64,000 nt of DNA from Phragmites australis (Eukaryota > Streptophyta > Magnoliopsida > Poales > Poaceae), in assembly GCF_958298935.1 (NCBI RefSeq), contig NC_084927.1, positions 37,204,501 to 37,268,500 on the forward strand, given 5' to 3'. Positions within the stretch are counted from its first letter, which is position 1. Every line of letters begins with the position of its first letter. Under the pieces are notes generated by a model. The model ran no database searches. It was given only the letters and a program-made list of their open reading frames with translations, and was not told the DNA's origin. Below, piece after piece: positions 12,344 to 23,967 of the stretch. The translations under genes were made by a program, and so were the position numbers.

Positions 12344-13592
12344 TTAAGCTCTGTCAATCTTGAGGCTCTCAACAAACCTCTTATACATGCTGATGTTTGA
12401 CTGCAGGAAGTCAATGTAGTCTGGAAGCTGCTTCCCCTGTACATTTCCGGGTGGTGCTCGTTGATCAGCTCCTCGGCGCAGTGGACCTTTTCATCCATGG
12501 AGAGACCATGGATGCTTGCGATAGAAATTCTTCATTCATCAGGATTGAGCATGGCTCGATGGACACGACCTGAGCTGACCATTGCTCAAAACTTCCAAGT
12601 TGTCCCCGATATGGACGTGGAGGGCCCCGGGAATCGCAGGGACAGTCGTCCAGGTGTCGTCGTCTTGGTGCATCACTTCGAGCCCTGGGTAGCTCTGCAG
12701 AAGGATGGTGATGAAGCCATAGTCGGAATGAGCACCCAATCCGACCTTGTCACCTCGATGTGAAAATTGTGGATAGTTGTTCAAGGCCATTAACTGCACT
12801 CCCTTTTCAAGTTTTTCTTGCAGGTACAGTGGTTCTAGTCCTAGGCCTTGTAGAATAGCATCCATAATCTGCATTGCCACCTTTTGTATTTCTACGGCAT
12901 ATTCCCCCATTTTCTTCCTGGTGTCATTTGTTATAAAATAAAATTAGGACAGGTGGTGGCAAATTAAGTAGCCTTTGCATCCACTGATCTACCAATGTTC
13001 ATGAACAGGCTACCTGTATGTTAGTGGGTGCTTTGGCCAAAACTGTCTTCTAGGGGATTAGCGTAGTGCTTCAGAAATGACCTGGCTATACTGATCCCGT
13101 CCCTCGAGTTCGTGTCATACCTGACAGGTTGCCGGATGTCATCCGATGCGAACTCCTTCTTGTGCTCAGTTGACAGCTCGAAGAATTCTGAGGCGGCTTC
13201 GTGGGCGCCCTTCATGACGGACTTGCTGACACCATGGTTTACCACCTATTATTGCATGGGAAATGGTATCAGCACTAACATCTGAGCATCTGCAATTTGT
13301 TCTGCATTGTTCATTTGGTCTCTAGTAATTTCTTTTTCCGGTTGGTTTAATGTTACCAATTACCAAGAATAAGATGAGAGTGAGTTTACACTGACATGCA
13401 ATGAACAAGAAGCAGAGCAGAGCAGTCTGCACTACTGACCTGGAAGAATCCCCGCTCGCGGCACGCCCGCACGATGTCCTGGACGACAAGCGCGCGCGTG
13501 GGCGGGTCCTTGCAGAGCCGGCCAAGGTTGATGACCGGCAATGGCCGTGACGGCGGCAACGACACTCTAAGCGGCTGCGGCTGGGTTGCCAT
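12344..13592 (-). pseudogene. Decayed 2OG-Fe(II) dioxygenase paralogue
   Basis: The three-exon structure of the 4.2-7.0 kb oxygenase is retained on the minus strand: exon 1 13592-13440 (an in-frame ATG also lies at 13619), exon 2 13245-13014, exon 3 12917-12344. Splice sites look usable, and the HxD motif (GAHSDYG) survives. Lesions by comparison with the intact paralogue are: about 7 nt missing near 13037-13044, before the WPKHPLTYR coding stretch; 2 nt missing near 12566; an in-frame TGA at 12534-12532 where the paralogue has Ala; and 1 nt missing near 12420. The downstream iron-ligand His and the RIS motif are present only in a shifted frame. No functional enzyme can be read. It and the intact gene point towards each other, an inverted pair about 5.3 kb apart. 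Confidence 0.88.
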
Positions 13593-13723
13593 GTGTGTTG
13601 GTAAGAAGCGCTCGTGCATGCCTCGTCCTCAACCTCCAAGCTAACAGGTGAAAAAAATGTCGAGTGCTCTCATGCTCTTCTCCGAAACATGTCGAGTGCA
13701 GCAGATGTGCATGCCAGGAGCTG

Positions 13724-13731
13724 TATTTATA
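13724..13731 (-). promoter_or_regulatory. TATA box of the decayed oxygenase copy
   Basis: The minus strand reads TATAAATA about 130 bp upstream of the ATG at 13592. The promoter core therefore survives although the coding region is broken, and the locus may still be transcribed. Confidence 0.55.
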
Positions 13732-16275
13732 GACCCCGCCGATCGCTGAATCTGCAGGGAAGAGAGAGCAGCTGATACGGACGGGTGGTAGCCAGGCCGG
13801 TAGCCACATCGCAAATCCCAAACTTGAAACAGAGACCGGGCAAATCCACTGGATGTAGACTTTGCAAGTTTCACGAATGATTTGGTCCAGGTGCAGGCCA
13901 CCGGGGCCTCGACGTCCCTCCCTGGCGGTGGTCACCAGTTGTGGCCATCTCCAACGCGTTACGGCTTGCGGCTTCTGTGGACTCGTCCCTGCCAGATACT
14001 GCTTGTTTTTGCGCCCAACCCGCGGCAAGTGGGAGCGTCAGTCCAGGCTGCGGGGTCCGGTTTTGGCACCTGAAGCTGACAAAACTGCTCCTTTTTTTTG
14101 GGTGCCTTGGGTCCTGCCTTTTGGCACCTGCAGGAATACTGAACCGACGAGCATATTTATGGATTTTTAGCACGTAACTCTTGTCGCACCCCTTGCTGAC
14201 CTGGTTATATGGTCTCCGTGGAAATGCTTTGTTGCGTACCTAGCCACCGAAAAGCAACAGGCCAACCTGTGAAATTATGGTTATTTGGAAGAGCTCTCAC
14301 TTCTAATTGCACGTCAGATTTTGAGATTATAGATTAAAATAAAATAATTTAAATTTTTATTTTTAATCTAAAATAAAAACACCATGATTCATCTAAATAC
14401 CCTCAGTGTATTCGTAACTTCAGCTTCAAATTTTTTTAAAATTGAAGCTTTACCAAACAAACCGTATTAGCCCCTCTCTCTTAATGTCTTTTTGCCGTCA
14501 ACCGTGACGACCACTTCCCTTGGTCGTTCGCAGGTATGGCTTGGACTTCTCTCCCTATTTATTACTAAATAAGTTATCTGTCCTATGAGAATTCACATAT
14601 CATTGACACACTGATAATATATCGTAGAACATACATTTATTCAGATAAATGTTACTCTCAGTGTCTTGGACAGTTGATGGATCATGAACCTGCCGTGCGG
14701 ATGAATTGAGGCATGCAGGAGGGCCTCACCGGCGTGGTTCCCGGCTCCTGTCGCCGGTGGCCTCCAAATTTGCACTTTCCCGGCCGTAACCACTCCGGCG
14801 ACGACGCTGGTGTGCTAGTAGCCAGTGCACATGCTGCTACTTGCCTTTGTTTATATTTGTAAGAAGGGCCAGTCGGGACTAGTTTTTCCTTATCGAAGGC
14901 GTGGCGTTTCTGAAACTATGTTGTATGTTAGCGGGTGAGAACAATACCCTTTGGTGAAAAGAAAAGGAAAACAGGTATGGTGTAGAGAGTACTCTGCGAT
15001 GCTACTACTTTGTAGTTGCATCCAGTGAGGCCTGTAGTTCCAGGTTTCAGCTCACAGACGCGGCTCAATGCAACACTAGTTCTTTAGCAAGCTGTAGGTT
15101 TCTAAAGGCTGTACTCGTAATGGTAAAATTGGAGAATTCTTCAATTGGTGGCATGTGTTATGCAAGTCAGTCTTCCAAATAAGAGAGTGCTATTTTCACC
15201 GAACACACCAGGTATGCGAGTGAATCACATCGTTTGCTAGTGGATCTCCTTAGGACGCTGAACTGGCTGCCACTAAAAGCAGTGAGGACTGGTGGAGAGT
15301 GAGGCATCAGCTATGTCCTGTTTGTACTGGTGGAGAGTGAGGCATAAGCTGAGCTGAGCCTATGCTTTCAGTGCCTGCCTAAACCTAACAATAAACACAG
15401 TCATGCACTCATACCAAGCCAAGATCCCCCCTCCCCCCACAATCTCAAATGGATAGTGACCGGCTTGGATATTGAAATCCTCGCAAAAATTACCCAACTA
15501 CTATCTCCGTTTCATTATGTTTATACCGGGAGAATCCGTTTTAAAACATTTTTCCATTGAGAAAATCAAAAGTACAGTTATTGCAATATTTCTAGTCTAC
15601 CCTAATTAAATGCTTTGGAAGAGAGATAATAATTGTATCATATCATTTAATAGGGCTATGGATGGTAATTTTTCATTGATTTTTCCTGTTTCTAATACTT
15701 TCGGGAGTTGCTAATTTTCAATCGAGTGAAAATAAGGGTATGTTTCACTTTACAATAGCAACCGTTGGATGAAGATCTAATGGTTGACAAAAAGAAAAAA
15801 CGATTCATAAGTGAATAATATTTTTCTATAGTAGAGATATATGCAATTTTTTGGTACATGCCAGACAAAAATCCCTGATTGAGTACAAATCAAAAGACAG
15901 ACGCACGATCGGATGGACAACGCGTCGAGTGAAACAAAGCTCTAATTTCAGTCGATTGAAACGTAGTAAATCCGAATACTTTCTTACTCAGTGCGCACTG
16001 TAGGCTATGAATAAACATTGTGAAACAATGGAGTAGCAGATATTGAAATCCCTTTGCATTCACTGAGAACTGATAATTTGATTAAATGTTGCTACTACCA
16101 AGGGGAAAAAATGACTGAATGTCATCTAAAACGATACTACCTTTAAGAGGGCGCACAGAGAATGGAAGAAGACACATGAAGTCCAAACACCCTTTAAAGA
16201 GAATAGTGGCAGCTCCAGTCCAAATCCCCAGTTTTCTAATCACCTTCTCTTCGAGCCAAGCTTTATCATATTCCA
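13732..16275. other. Intergenic, no gene recognised
   Basis: This lies between the decayed oxygenase promoter and the 3' end of the UCH gene. Short frames near 13.9-14.2 kb are GC-rich but match nothing I know. About 15500-15970 begins CTCCGTTTCATTATG and ends with GAAACGTAGTA. This hints at an old Stowaway MITE, but the termini are too poor to annotate. Confidence 0.4.
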
Positions 16276-19200
16276 TCAGTTCCTGGCTTTTCTTGATAGT
16301 GCCATGACATTGAAATTGATCGAATTGGGAATGCTGAGCATGATGGCCTTAATGACATGCACAGCATCCTGGTGCAATACAATAACAATTGTGAACAAGA
16401 AAGATACAGTTAAGAATGCAAATAAGCAACATGACAACTACTAAAAAGTACATACTTAGGTTTCTCAAGTATGTCCAGTACACATGGTTGGTATAATCTA
16501 TGTTCCTGAACTGCGCCCTATTCATAGAACTTAATACTTCCTCTATCATACTGATAAACAAAAGTTATACCTTATGCTGTGAGCACCAGGCAGCGATGTA
16601 GTGAAAACGTGGAGACTCGTGTGGAGAGATTGAGTGCTTTCTAAGCTTGATTAAGTTTAATAGGAGCATCGGAGAATAGACCAGGAGAAGGGCATGTGGT
16701 GTTCCCAAGAGAACTAGGTCGTAATTGGGAAGATTCAAAGCAAGATGGCTTTGGAACCATAATACTGCAGCACCCAGTTTAAGGAAGCACAACAGGATGT
16801 GGAAAATCTACTCCATAAACTTGCAGTACCTGCAGTAAACTTTTGGAAGATGAGGAGCCATGCTTTATTGGTCCATGCTTCATTCCATCAAGCTCATAAA
16901 GTGTTCCTACAATCCGATTCAATTCCTTGTTGATGTGCAAATATATAAAAAAACTGACAAATAGATGGAGAAAAGTCTGTTAAAGACTTCAGCCTTACCA
17001 TTGACAGCCACAAAACAAATATAGTGTTCTTCTACAACATCGCAGAGCTGCAACCAAGACCCGAATTATAGTAGTTAAATATAATCAACGAAATAATGAA
17101 ACAAAATTCACAGAAAATTCCTCTGCATATGTTTTTCTTTTCTTTATTTGCAACCCTGGCAAACTCTGGTAGAAACCCATTGATCAGCATAATGTGTACA
17201 TAACTACACACTGCAACAAAGTTATTCTTTATTTTCGACTGAGAAAAACTGTAATCATAACAATACTTCATCTATAAACCAAGACACAAATTTAAGCTTC
17301 ATGATTGTTTCTTCTATCTTCCACACAACACGGTTCAGCTCAGAACTCGAAGTTATTATGCAAAGAAATCAGTACCTCTGTGACACCAGCACTGGCAGCC
17401 AATGAGTGAGCCCTTGTCATGGCATCGTCCTTCTCAAGATAAACAGCACGCTGACAAGCATGACATAAGATATTAAGAAAAAACTATTACTAAACAAAGT
17501 AACTTGGTAAGAAGCTCAGTTTTAACCAAACAACAAGAACCTCGTATGGGTCCATCCTGGCTGTTGATTTGAAGAACAAGTCCAAACATGAATTATCCAC
17601 TGCAAAAGACCAGAAAAGTTCTTTCATTTCAGAAACAAGGGAGAGAACGAGATATTGCAACCATTGTACAATTTTTTGTGGATTGTGTATGTTCTTAATG
17701 CATGATGCTAACCAGTATTATCTACACGGAATTCCCCTGACAACCAGTGACTCAGGCCAAAAGGACAGAAGAAAGTTACCTAAACTGATTTCTGAAGATG
17801 CATTTCCAACAGCATGGAGTAGACCTATAGTTCCACAAGCATTTCCCAGTGACTCAATCTGTTGTATGAAGTACACCTGATCCCAAGTTTCCTGTTGCAC
17901 AAGGCATGAAACAAATATGTTGAGGGCATAATGGTCTTTCCCCCCTCCAATAGTGCCCTACAGACAAAACACAAAATTTGCAGTGTCCTACAGCCAAACT
18001 CGAACATAACGGTGTCTTGGAGACAAAGCCACACTCTTTTAGTGTCCTAGAGACAAATTTGCCTAAAGGAAAATGAGCTACTTGATGTAAAACTATCAGG
18101 AGCTTGTTACTGCAACTAACAAGATACCAAAAAAATGCCATCCACAAGGAAACAATTGCTCACCTTGTCTCCGGTATATAAGACTCGTTCTGAAGGATTA
18201 ATTGCATCCTGCAGCGAAGCAGAGGAACAAGGATTCATTTCAACAAAAGACTGAACTCCATAACATTAATAAGCTCAGAAATTATATCCAAAGGATTTCC
18301 ATTCGCATTCCTCATAAAAACCAACACTCATACTAGTATCAAAGCAGTACACCAAACATTTGGATGAGTTTTATATACGTGACAGTAAAAAGTTGAAATG
18401 TAGTTGCCGCTAGAGATTTATAATTATTTCATATAAGATATTGCAATTAACTTCCCAGAAGCATATATCTGATAGAACAAAGAAATAGATGTTAACTAAT
18501 GGCCTTTCTGCCCACAAATGTCATCAAGCATCTCCCTTTCAGATAAGAAGGGCAAATTTAGCCTTTCCTCTCATCAACAGGTCAAAACTTACTGCAAAAC
18601 TTGTTTACCAATAGTGAATCTTCGACAGAGATCGTTCCTTCAGTTTAGCAATCAATTAGATCCATACTGACTTAGCTTGAAGCATGGCTTGCCGTTTCTT
18701 TTAAGGAATCTCTTTATTTTTACTCTTATTGAATCGTGCGGTTTACGAAAGAGAGAGAGCTCGTGGAAGACTTGAGAAATTGAACCGAAGGCAGCTTACT
18801 AAGCGAGAAGGCTCCAAGCAGCCTAATAACGCATTAGAAGCTGAAAGAAAGTAGCAGCACGAACATGGAATAAAATAACGATTCTCCTTTCTTTCACACA
18901 ATCGGGAATAAGAATAATCCGAAAGTCACTAGATTAGGAAAGCAAATCAAAGTCGTGTCAAAATAGTTCGTATGTTTGGGGTTTCCTTTCGGTTCAGCGC
19001 TACCATTGCACCTACTCGAGCGGAAAGATAAGACTTGGCAGCTACTGACTGCGAAAGATGATTTTTATACGATTTTTTGAGCAACCAGAGTGAATGCCGT
19101 TGCACTAACGCGCATCCGTTTTCTTGCTTGATTTTGTGATTCAGCAAGCCAAGCATTGGAGTTGGTATTCAAAGTTTCTTGAATAACCTAGCTGTCTGAA

Positions 19201-20202
19201 ACTCGCCAATGGGATTTTGTGTAATCCTACGGTCTACATGGTGTAGGTAAAGGGCAGAACACCCCCCTCTCCCTCGGACTCAATCTCTCTTTTGACTCAA
19301 AATCTAAATTACGAGATTGGCAAATAGTAAAAAACAAGGTACAATCCTAGGAAATATTTCAGCATATCTGCTCTTACGTTAGTATGAGAACTCCAATACT
19401 CATTAGTCGTTACTCACTGAGCCATGATATCAATATACTGTGGCTATATCATCTGTCAGTGGATTACACAGCACAAGTAATAGTGAGGCTTGATGACTAA
19501 TCTGGAAACTGAACTCAAACAGTAGACTTAGCATTCAATTGTTCTTCTTTTGTGGGGAACAACTCAAGGAAATGGGAGCTCCTGTATTATAAAGTGATTA
19601 GCATCGAACTAAGTCCAGCACTTGGCAACCGAGTCTAAACTGCTCTATGCAGCTAGCCAACTACACCATCCAAAGATGTAAACACCGATGGTTACAGGAG
19701 AATTTATGGACTTCAGTTCGAATCGGTCGTGAAGCAAGGTAATCACAAAATCGGCTGTAGGCGTCTACTGACACCAAACGAGCAACCCAACAAGCTCGCA
19801 GCACTGCTTTGGATAGATAAACTGATTGTGCACAGGATTGGGTGCCTAAATGTCTCCAAAGTCGAGAGGGAAATTAAGTTCCTGGAGCGTGTAATGTACC
19901 TGGGATGGTGGATCGGGGAAGCAGAGAATGACGGCGACCACAGGCTGTGGCACCATCTCTAGCGCGTCGGCGTCGAGCCCGTACACGTCGTGGAACTCCG
20001 CCTCGTCCCCCGGGACGCCCAGCGACCACATGAACTGCGCGCGCGTGCGCCACCGCGAGGCGTTGAGAGAGACGAGGGAGCGGGATCGTCGGATTAATGG
20101 TTACAGAGGCAGGTGAAAGAGGAGGACCTGATTGAATACGTCGGGGCTGGACTCCAGCGGCGGCCACCGCTCGCCGGCGGAGGCGGAGGACGGCAGCGCC
20201 AT
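16276..20202 (-). CDS. UCH3: Ubiquitin C-terminal hydrolase, UCH-L3/UCH3 type, 9 exons, 239 aa
   Basis: Exons (minus) are 20202-20128, 20034-19900, 18208-18164, 17891-17780, 17599-17541, 17450-17376, 17047-16999, 16906-16830 and 16368-16276, 720 nt in an exact frame. This cysteine protease family (peptidase C12) removes small adducts from the ubiquitin C-terminus. Family hallmarks are MALPSSASAGERWPPLESSP at the start, VPQPVVAV, catalytic Cys104 in GNACGTIGLLHA, His175 in EEHYICF, Asp190 in YELDG, and the FNVMALS end. Oddities: in relatives the oxyanion-hole Gln sits six residues before the Cys (QTVGNAC). Here the nearest aligned Gln is Q96, eight before, in QQIESLGNAC. The segment between PDPPSQ and the catalytic exon is unusual and includes a 15-codon exon 3. 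Activity is therefore uncertain although no stop or frameshift is present. Confidence 0.9.
18650..19260. other. Possible organelle-derived insert in UCH intron 2
   Basis: Intron 2 (18209-19899) is large because of a block whose composition differs from its AT-rich flanks. It is rich in phrases such as AAGCGAGAAGGCTCCAAGCA and GGAAAGATAAGACTTGGC that look like grass mitochondrial intergenic DNA. This is an impression from base texture only; I cannot align it. Confidence 0.25.
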
Positions 20203-20287
20203 GGGGGAAAACGGGCGTGGAGACTGGAGAGGAGGGGAGGGGAGCGAGCGTGTGTTCTCGGATCTTAAATGGGCCGTGTGTGGGAAG

Positions 20288-20295
20288 CCTTATAG
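20288..20295 (-). promoter_or_regulatory. TATA-like box of the UCH gene
   Basis: The minus strand reads CTATAAGG about 85 bp upstream of the ATG at 20202, a plausible core promoter for this gene. Confidence 0.45.
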
Positions 20296-21129
20296 CCGAA
20301 TCTTTTATATTTTTATATTTCAAGTGTAGCTTATCTAAAGAGTGACATCTTTAAAATTAAAAATAAAAAACTGTTTTCTATTGTTATCAAAATTTTAAAA
20401 AATATTTAAATTGTTATGAAAAATTATTTAAAAATATGTGTTGTAAATAGCTTAAAAAAATTCAGATAAAGATATGATCTGTACAATGAAAAAAAAGACA
20501 AAAATTATTGTACAATATTCTATTGTATAATAAAATTTATACTTTTTTTTCTCATTGTAAAAGGATTGGTTTGAGTTGAGATAGATTATAACATCCTTAA
20601 AATATACTTTTTTTGATTTTTTATGAATATTTCAATAGTATTTTGAATTTTTAGAACAATAAAATACAACGCTCGTTGGAAGGGCAAATCTTTATTGTTT
20701 AAAGGCGTCGCCTATTGAAAGGGCAACATCAAGATGTTGCACTTCAAACAGGTGACAATAACATATATTTGTAATATTTTAAAATAGATATATACATTTA
20801 CAAATATTTAAAAATAAAAATAAAAAAAATTCGAAGCCTGCCTTGTTATGGGCTTGGGTCGATGCAGTCTGGTTCATCTCGGCCCAACTTCAGCAGTTGA
20901 GTAATAAGAAAGCCCGCCCATCACCATTAACTCGCATCTTTTTTTTAAACACTGGTACCACTTGTTGACGGATACATTTACACCGATATACAAACCCATT
21001 TATATAGGGTTTGTTTGATTCACTAAATTCGGAAGAAGCTGCTTGGTTGCCTACCTCTACTATTCTAGTTTGCACGAGTAAATACAAATATACAATTTTA
21101 TTCTGACTGAGAAGTGAGGCTCGATTCGA
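20296..21129. other. Upstream of the UCH gene, AT-rich intergenic
   Basis: AT-rich DNA with short GGGCAACATCAAGATGTTGC-like self-complementary stretches near 20690-20750. No gene is recognised. Confidence 0.4.
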
Positions 21130-21249
21130 GTTTTACTTTTCAGTCTGATCCGACAGATGCAAAGTTTATACAACCGAGTCTATTTGTCAGTTTTACTTTT
21201 CAGTCTGATCCGATATATGCAAAGTTTATACAATCGAGTCTATTTGTCA
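21130..21249. repeat. Perfectly phased 60-bp tandem duplication
   Basis: Two 60-bp units, 21130-21189 and 21190-21249, share TTTTACTTTTCAGTCTGATC and end in GAGTCTATTTGTCAG with only a few differences, so the duplication is fairly recent. Confidence 0.85.
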
Positions 21250-21758
21250 GTGTCATAAAAATCATCTTTATATTCAGCCAATCAAACAGAAAATCAGCTC
21301 AGACTGTCTAGACAGATACAACCAATCAAATACTCTTCTTTTCAATACATATAACTTCACTTTACAAAACCTCGTTCGAGTAACAAACACACTCAAAATT
21401 TCTATTGAAGACTGGAGATGTGAAACTTAAGGTTTGATGAAGTTATCACATATGTATAACATTGGAAAAAAAATTCGCCTCGGTAAAACATATAATAAGC
21501 AAATCTAAAATTTAACTTTTAATAGTCGGAGAGTACAAACACCTCGACTAACCATTTAAAACATGATTATTTATTACCACACCTACCATCATTTATCAGA
21601 CTGAAGCTGACGTCAAGGAAAAAAAATCTCCAATCAGCATGTGTCTATTTCTCTGGTAGAAAAATTCTACTGTGTTGAACGAGAATCACAACATGAGACT
21701 ATGAGAGGAACTACACAAGTTTGACTGACCAGCTCAACAAGCTTTTCGCCGGTGTTGT

Positions 21759-23213
21759 TGAAAGGATCAAATGATGTAAGACGAGGATAAACTGAGCTTT
21801 AATTAAAATTATTTTTATTGAGTACTTGAATAAATAGTAATCTTATCTTAAATGAAATATTACGTAACTACACGAATAAGTTAGAGTAAGGCGATAAAAC
21901 AAACAAGTAAAGATACTAAATAAATTATAGAATTGAAAACTTACCAGAAGGTAAATGCTCAAAGTAAATACGAAAAATTAAAAAGATATCGAGGAGTTGA
22001 TACTCTCTCTAGTCCTTATTGAAGAATCCACTAACGATATCACTCTCCTTGAGTCACCAAGACTCAAGTACTCTCTCATGATCTTCACTTCTCCATCTCC
22101 AGATTGCCGAGCATCAAACTAAGTACATTGCTCCTCTCACACTCCTATAAAAACTCCAAGAGCTTACTGAGACACCTCTAATCACCAAAGACTAGCTAGA
22201 TGTTGCTAACCACCAAAAGTAAGCCAATATCTTCACTTGACTAAGATAAGACCTAAACTACAACTATATATACACTTGCTACTCTCTAAGTATTAATGAT
22301 ATCCTTAATCTTCCAATTAGAAACTTTGCAAATCACTTAAATGTTTTCGCTTGCTTCTTGATAACATACATAGTGTATAGACTTCTCTAGGTTGTAAGAG
22401 GTTGAAGTGAGACTGAGTGAGAGGTATTTATAGACTATAGATACAAATCTAGATGTTGCCTAACATCTACTTTTTCTATGAATGCCGGAAGGTCTAGCGT
22501 GCATTGGCTCATACACGTCGGACCATCCGGTCTGTACTTTTTTCAAACACCACCAGTGCCAGCTGTCACTAGCCGTTACTGCTCTAAAATACTTCGGCGA
22601 AGCCTCCGGTTCACATGTTGGACCATCCAACATGTATAATCATGAAAATCATCTGAGAAATATTTTCCATGAGAAATTCTCCGGTGAAGCCTTTAAAAGT
22701 ATGATGGACCATCCGACGCGTTGTAGTTCATCTTCTTTAGAAAATTCACATCTTCTTAAAACACTGTAACACATTTATCTTTAACGCTGGACCATCCAGC
22801 GTATGCAAATTTTTATAAACTTATCCAATTCAATCATTTTTGAGTTAAAATTTCTCGACAACTTATCTATGGACTTCACTCAGCTACCTAGTGTTAGAAT
22901 TTCACAAGTGTGAATCTAACTAAGTCTAGACTAATCTAGATCAAGCTAATACTCTTAGCTCCTCTTTATAGTACGGTCAAAAGACTAACAAAATAGAATA
23001 TATATTACTCTAAATATACTTCGTCTTCTTATAACACTTAGAACTAAAAAATTATTAATTTTGATATACATATCCTTTGATCGATAATAGAATTACCTTA
23101 AGGAACAAGAATATCCAATTATTATTGTGAACTAAATCTTTGATACTCTTCAACAAATACTTGTTAGTCACAATTATATAATTATCATTAATCATCAAAA
23201 CACTTATTACACA
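21759..23213 (-). mobile_element. LTR-like sequence, minus orientation, about 1.45 kb
   Basis: Read on the minus strand it begins TGTGTAATAAGTGTTTTG and ends TTGATCCTTTCA, the start and end style of grass LTRs. It contains a core promoter (CTATAAATACCTC, about 22425-22437). Upstream of that lie dyad motifs centred on GGACCATCC at about 22520-22535, 22612-22635, 22704-22720 and 22784-22802. Parts of it recur at 28530-29131, 35233-36090 and 38530-39160. I could not match target-site duplications, so the solo-LTR call is provisional. Confidence 0.55.
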
Positions 23214-23967
23214 AAACTAAATACTATAGTTATTCACTCGTCTCTGCTCCAGCTGGTAGCCAATAATCCAACGGTGAGAAACGTACGTACTGCAAGCTCG
23301 TAGCTATCCTTTCTTTTTTGTTGCCTAACCTCGATTTCTTAAGAACCACTTGCATGATTAAAATGTCGATTGCTTTTTTGGTCAGTGCAGCGCCTCATTT
23401 TTAGTCAGTTAACGTGCGGGCCAAGGACAGACAACATATGACATCAGACGTTTTTTCTCGGAAAGTTTTGATTAAAAAGCCCCTATGATTTCAAGCTTTC
23501 AGCGTCAGGTGAGAGCGACCCAATTCGTTTTTTTTTTCGAACAAGGCGGCTACGACTTTTCACAGAAAAAAATTGATTACGCTCAGCTGAGGGCCTGTTT
23601 TTTTTTAGCTTTGGATTCTGAAAATCAGATTTTAGATTTTAGATTTTAAAAAAACTACGTTATAAAAAGTTGAGGGTCAAAAAGGTAACAGTTGTTTGTT
23701 ATCTGGATTCTGGGATAGATTAAATGTTTACTTTGGTTGCATAATGTTCATAATACCTTTAGTTTTTTAATTGTATAGTTATGTTTATTTAAGATTTTCT
23801 TTCATAGTATATTTTAAGCATAGTATATTTTCTTTTATTGTATATTAAAGTGGTCATGCATGCGTGTTGAGATCATATCGTTGGTGGAGTCCTTTTGAGC
23901 TTCTAAATAAACACAAAAGTAATAAAAACCATCTAAAGTAGCAATTATTACAACACAGATCGTGAAT

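Noticed and set aside
15500..15970. Possible Stowaway MITE
   Set aside because: Only one end resembles the family; inverted ends and TA duplication not convincing.
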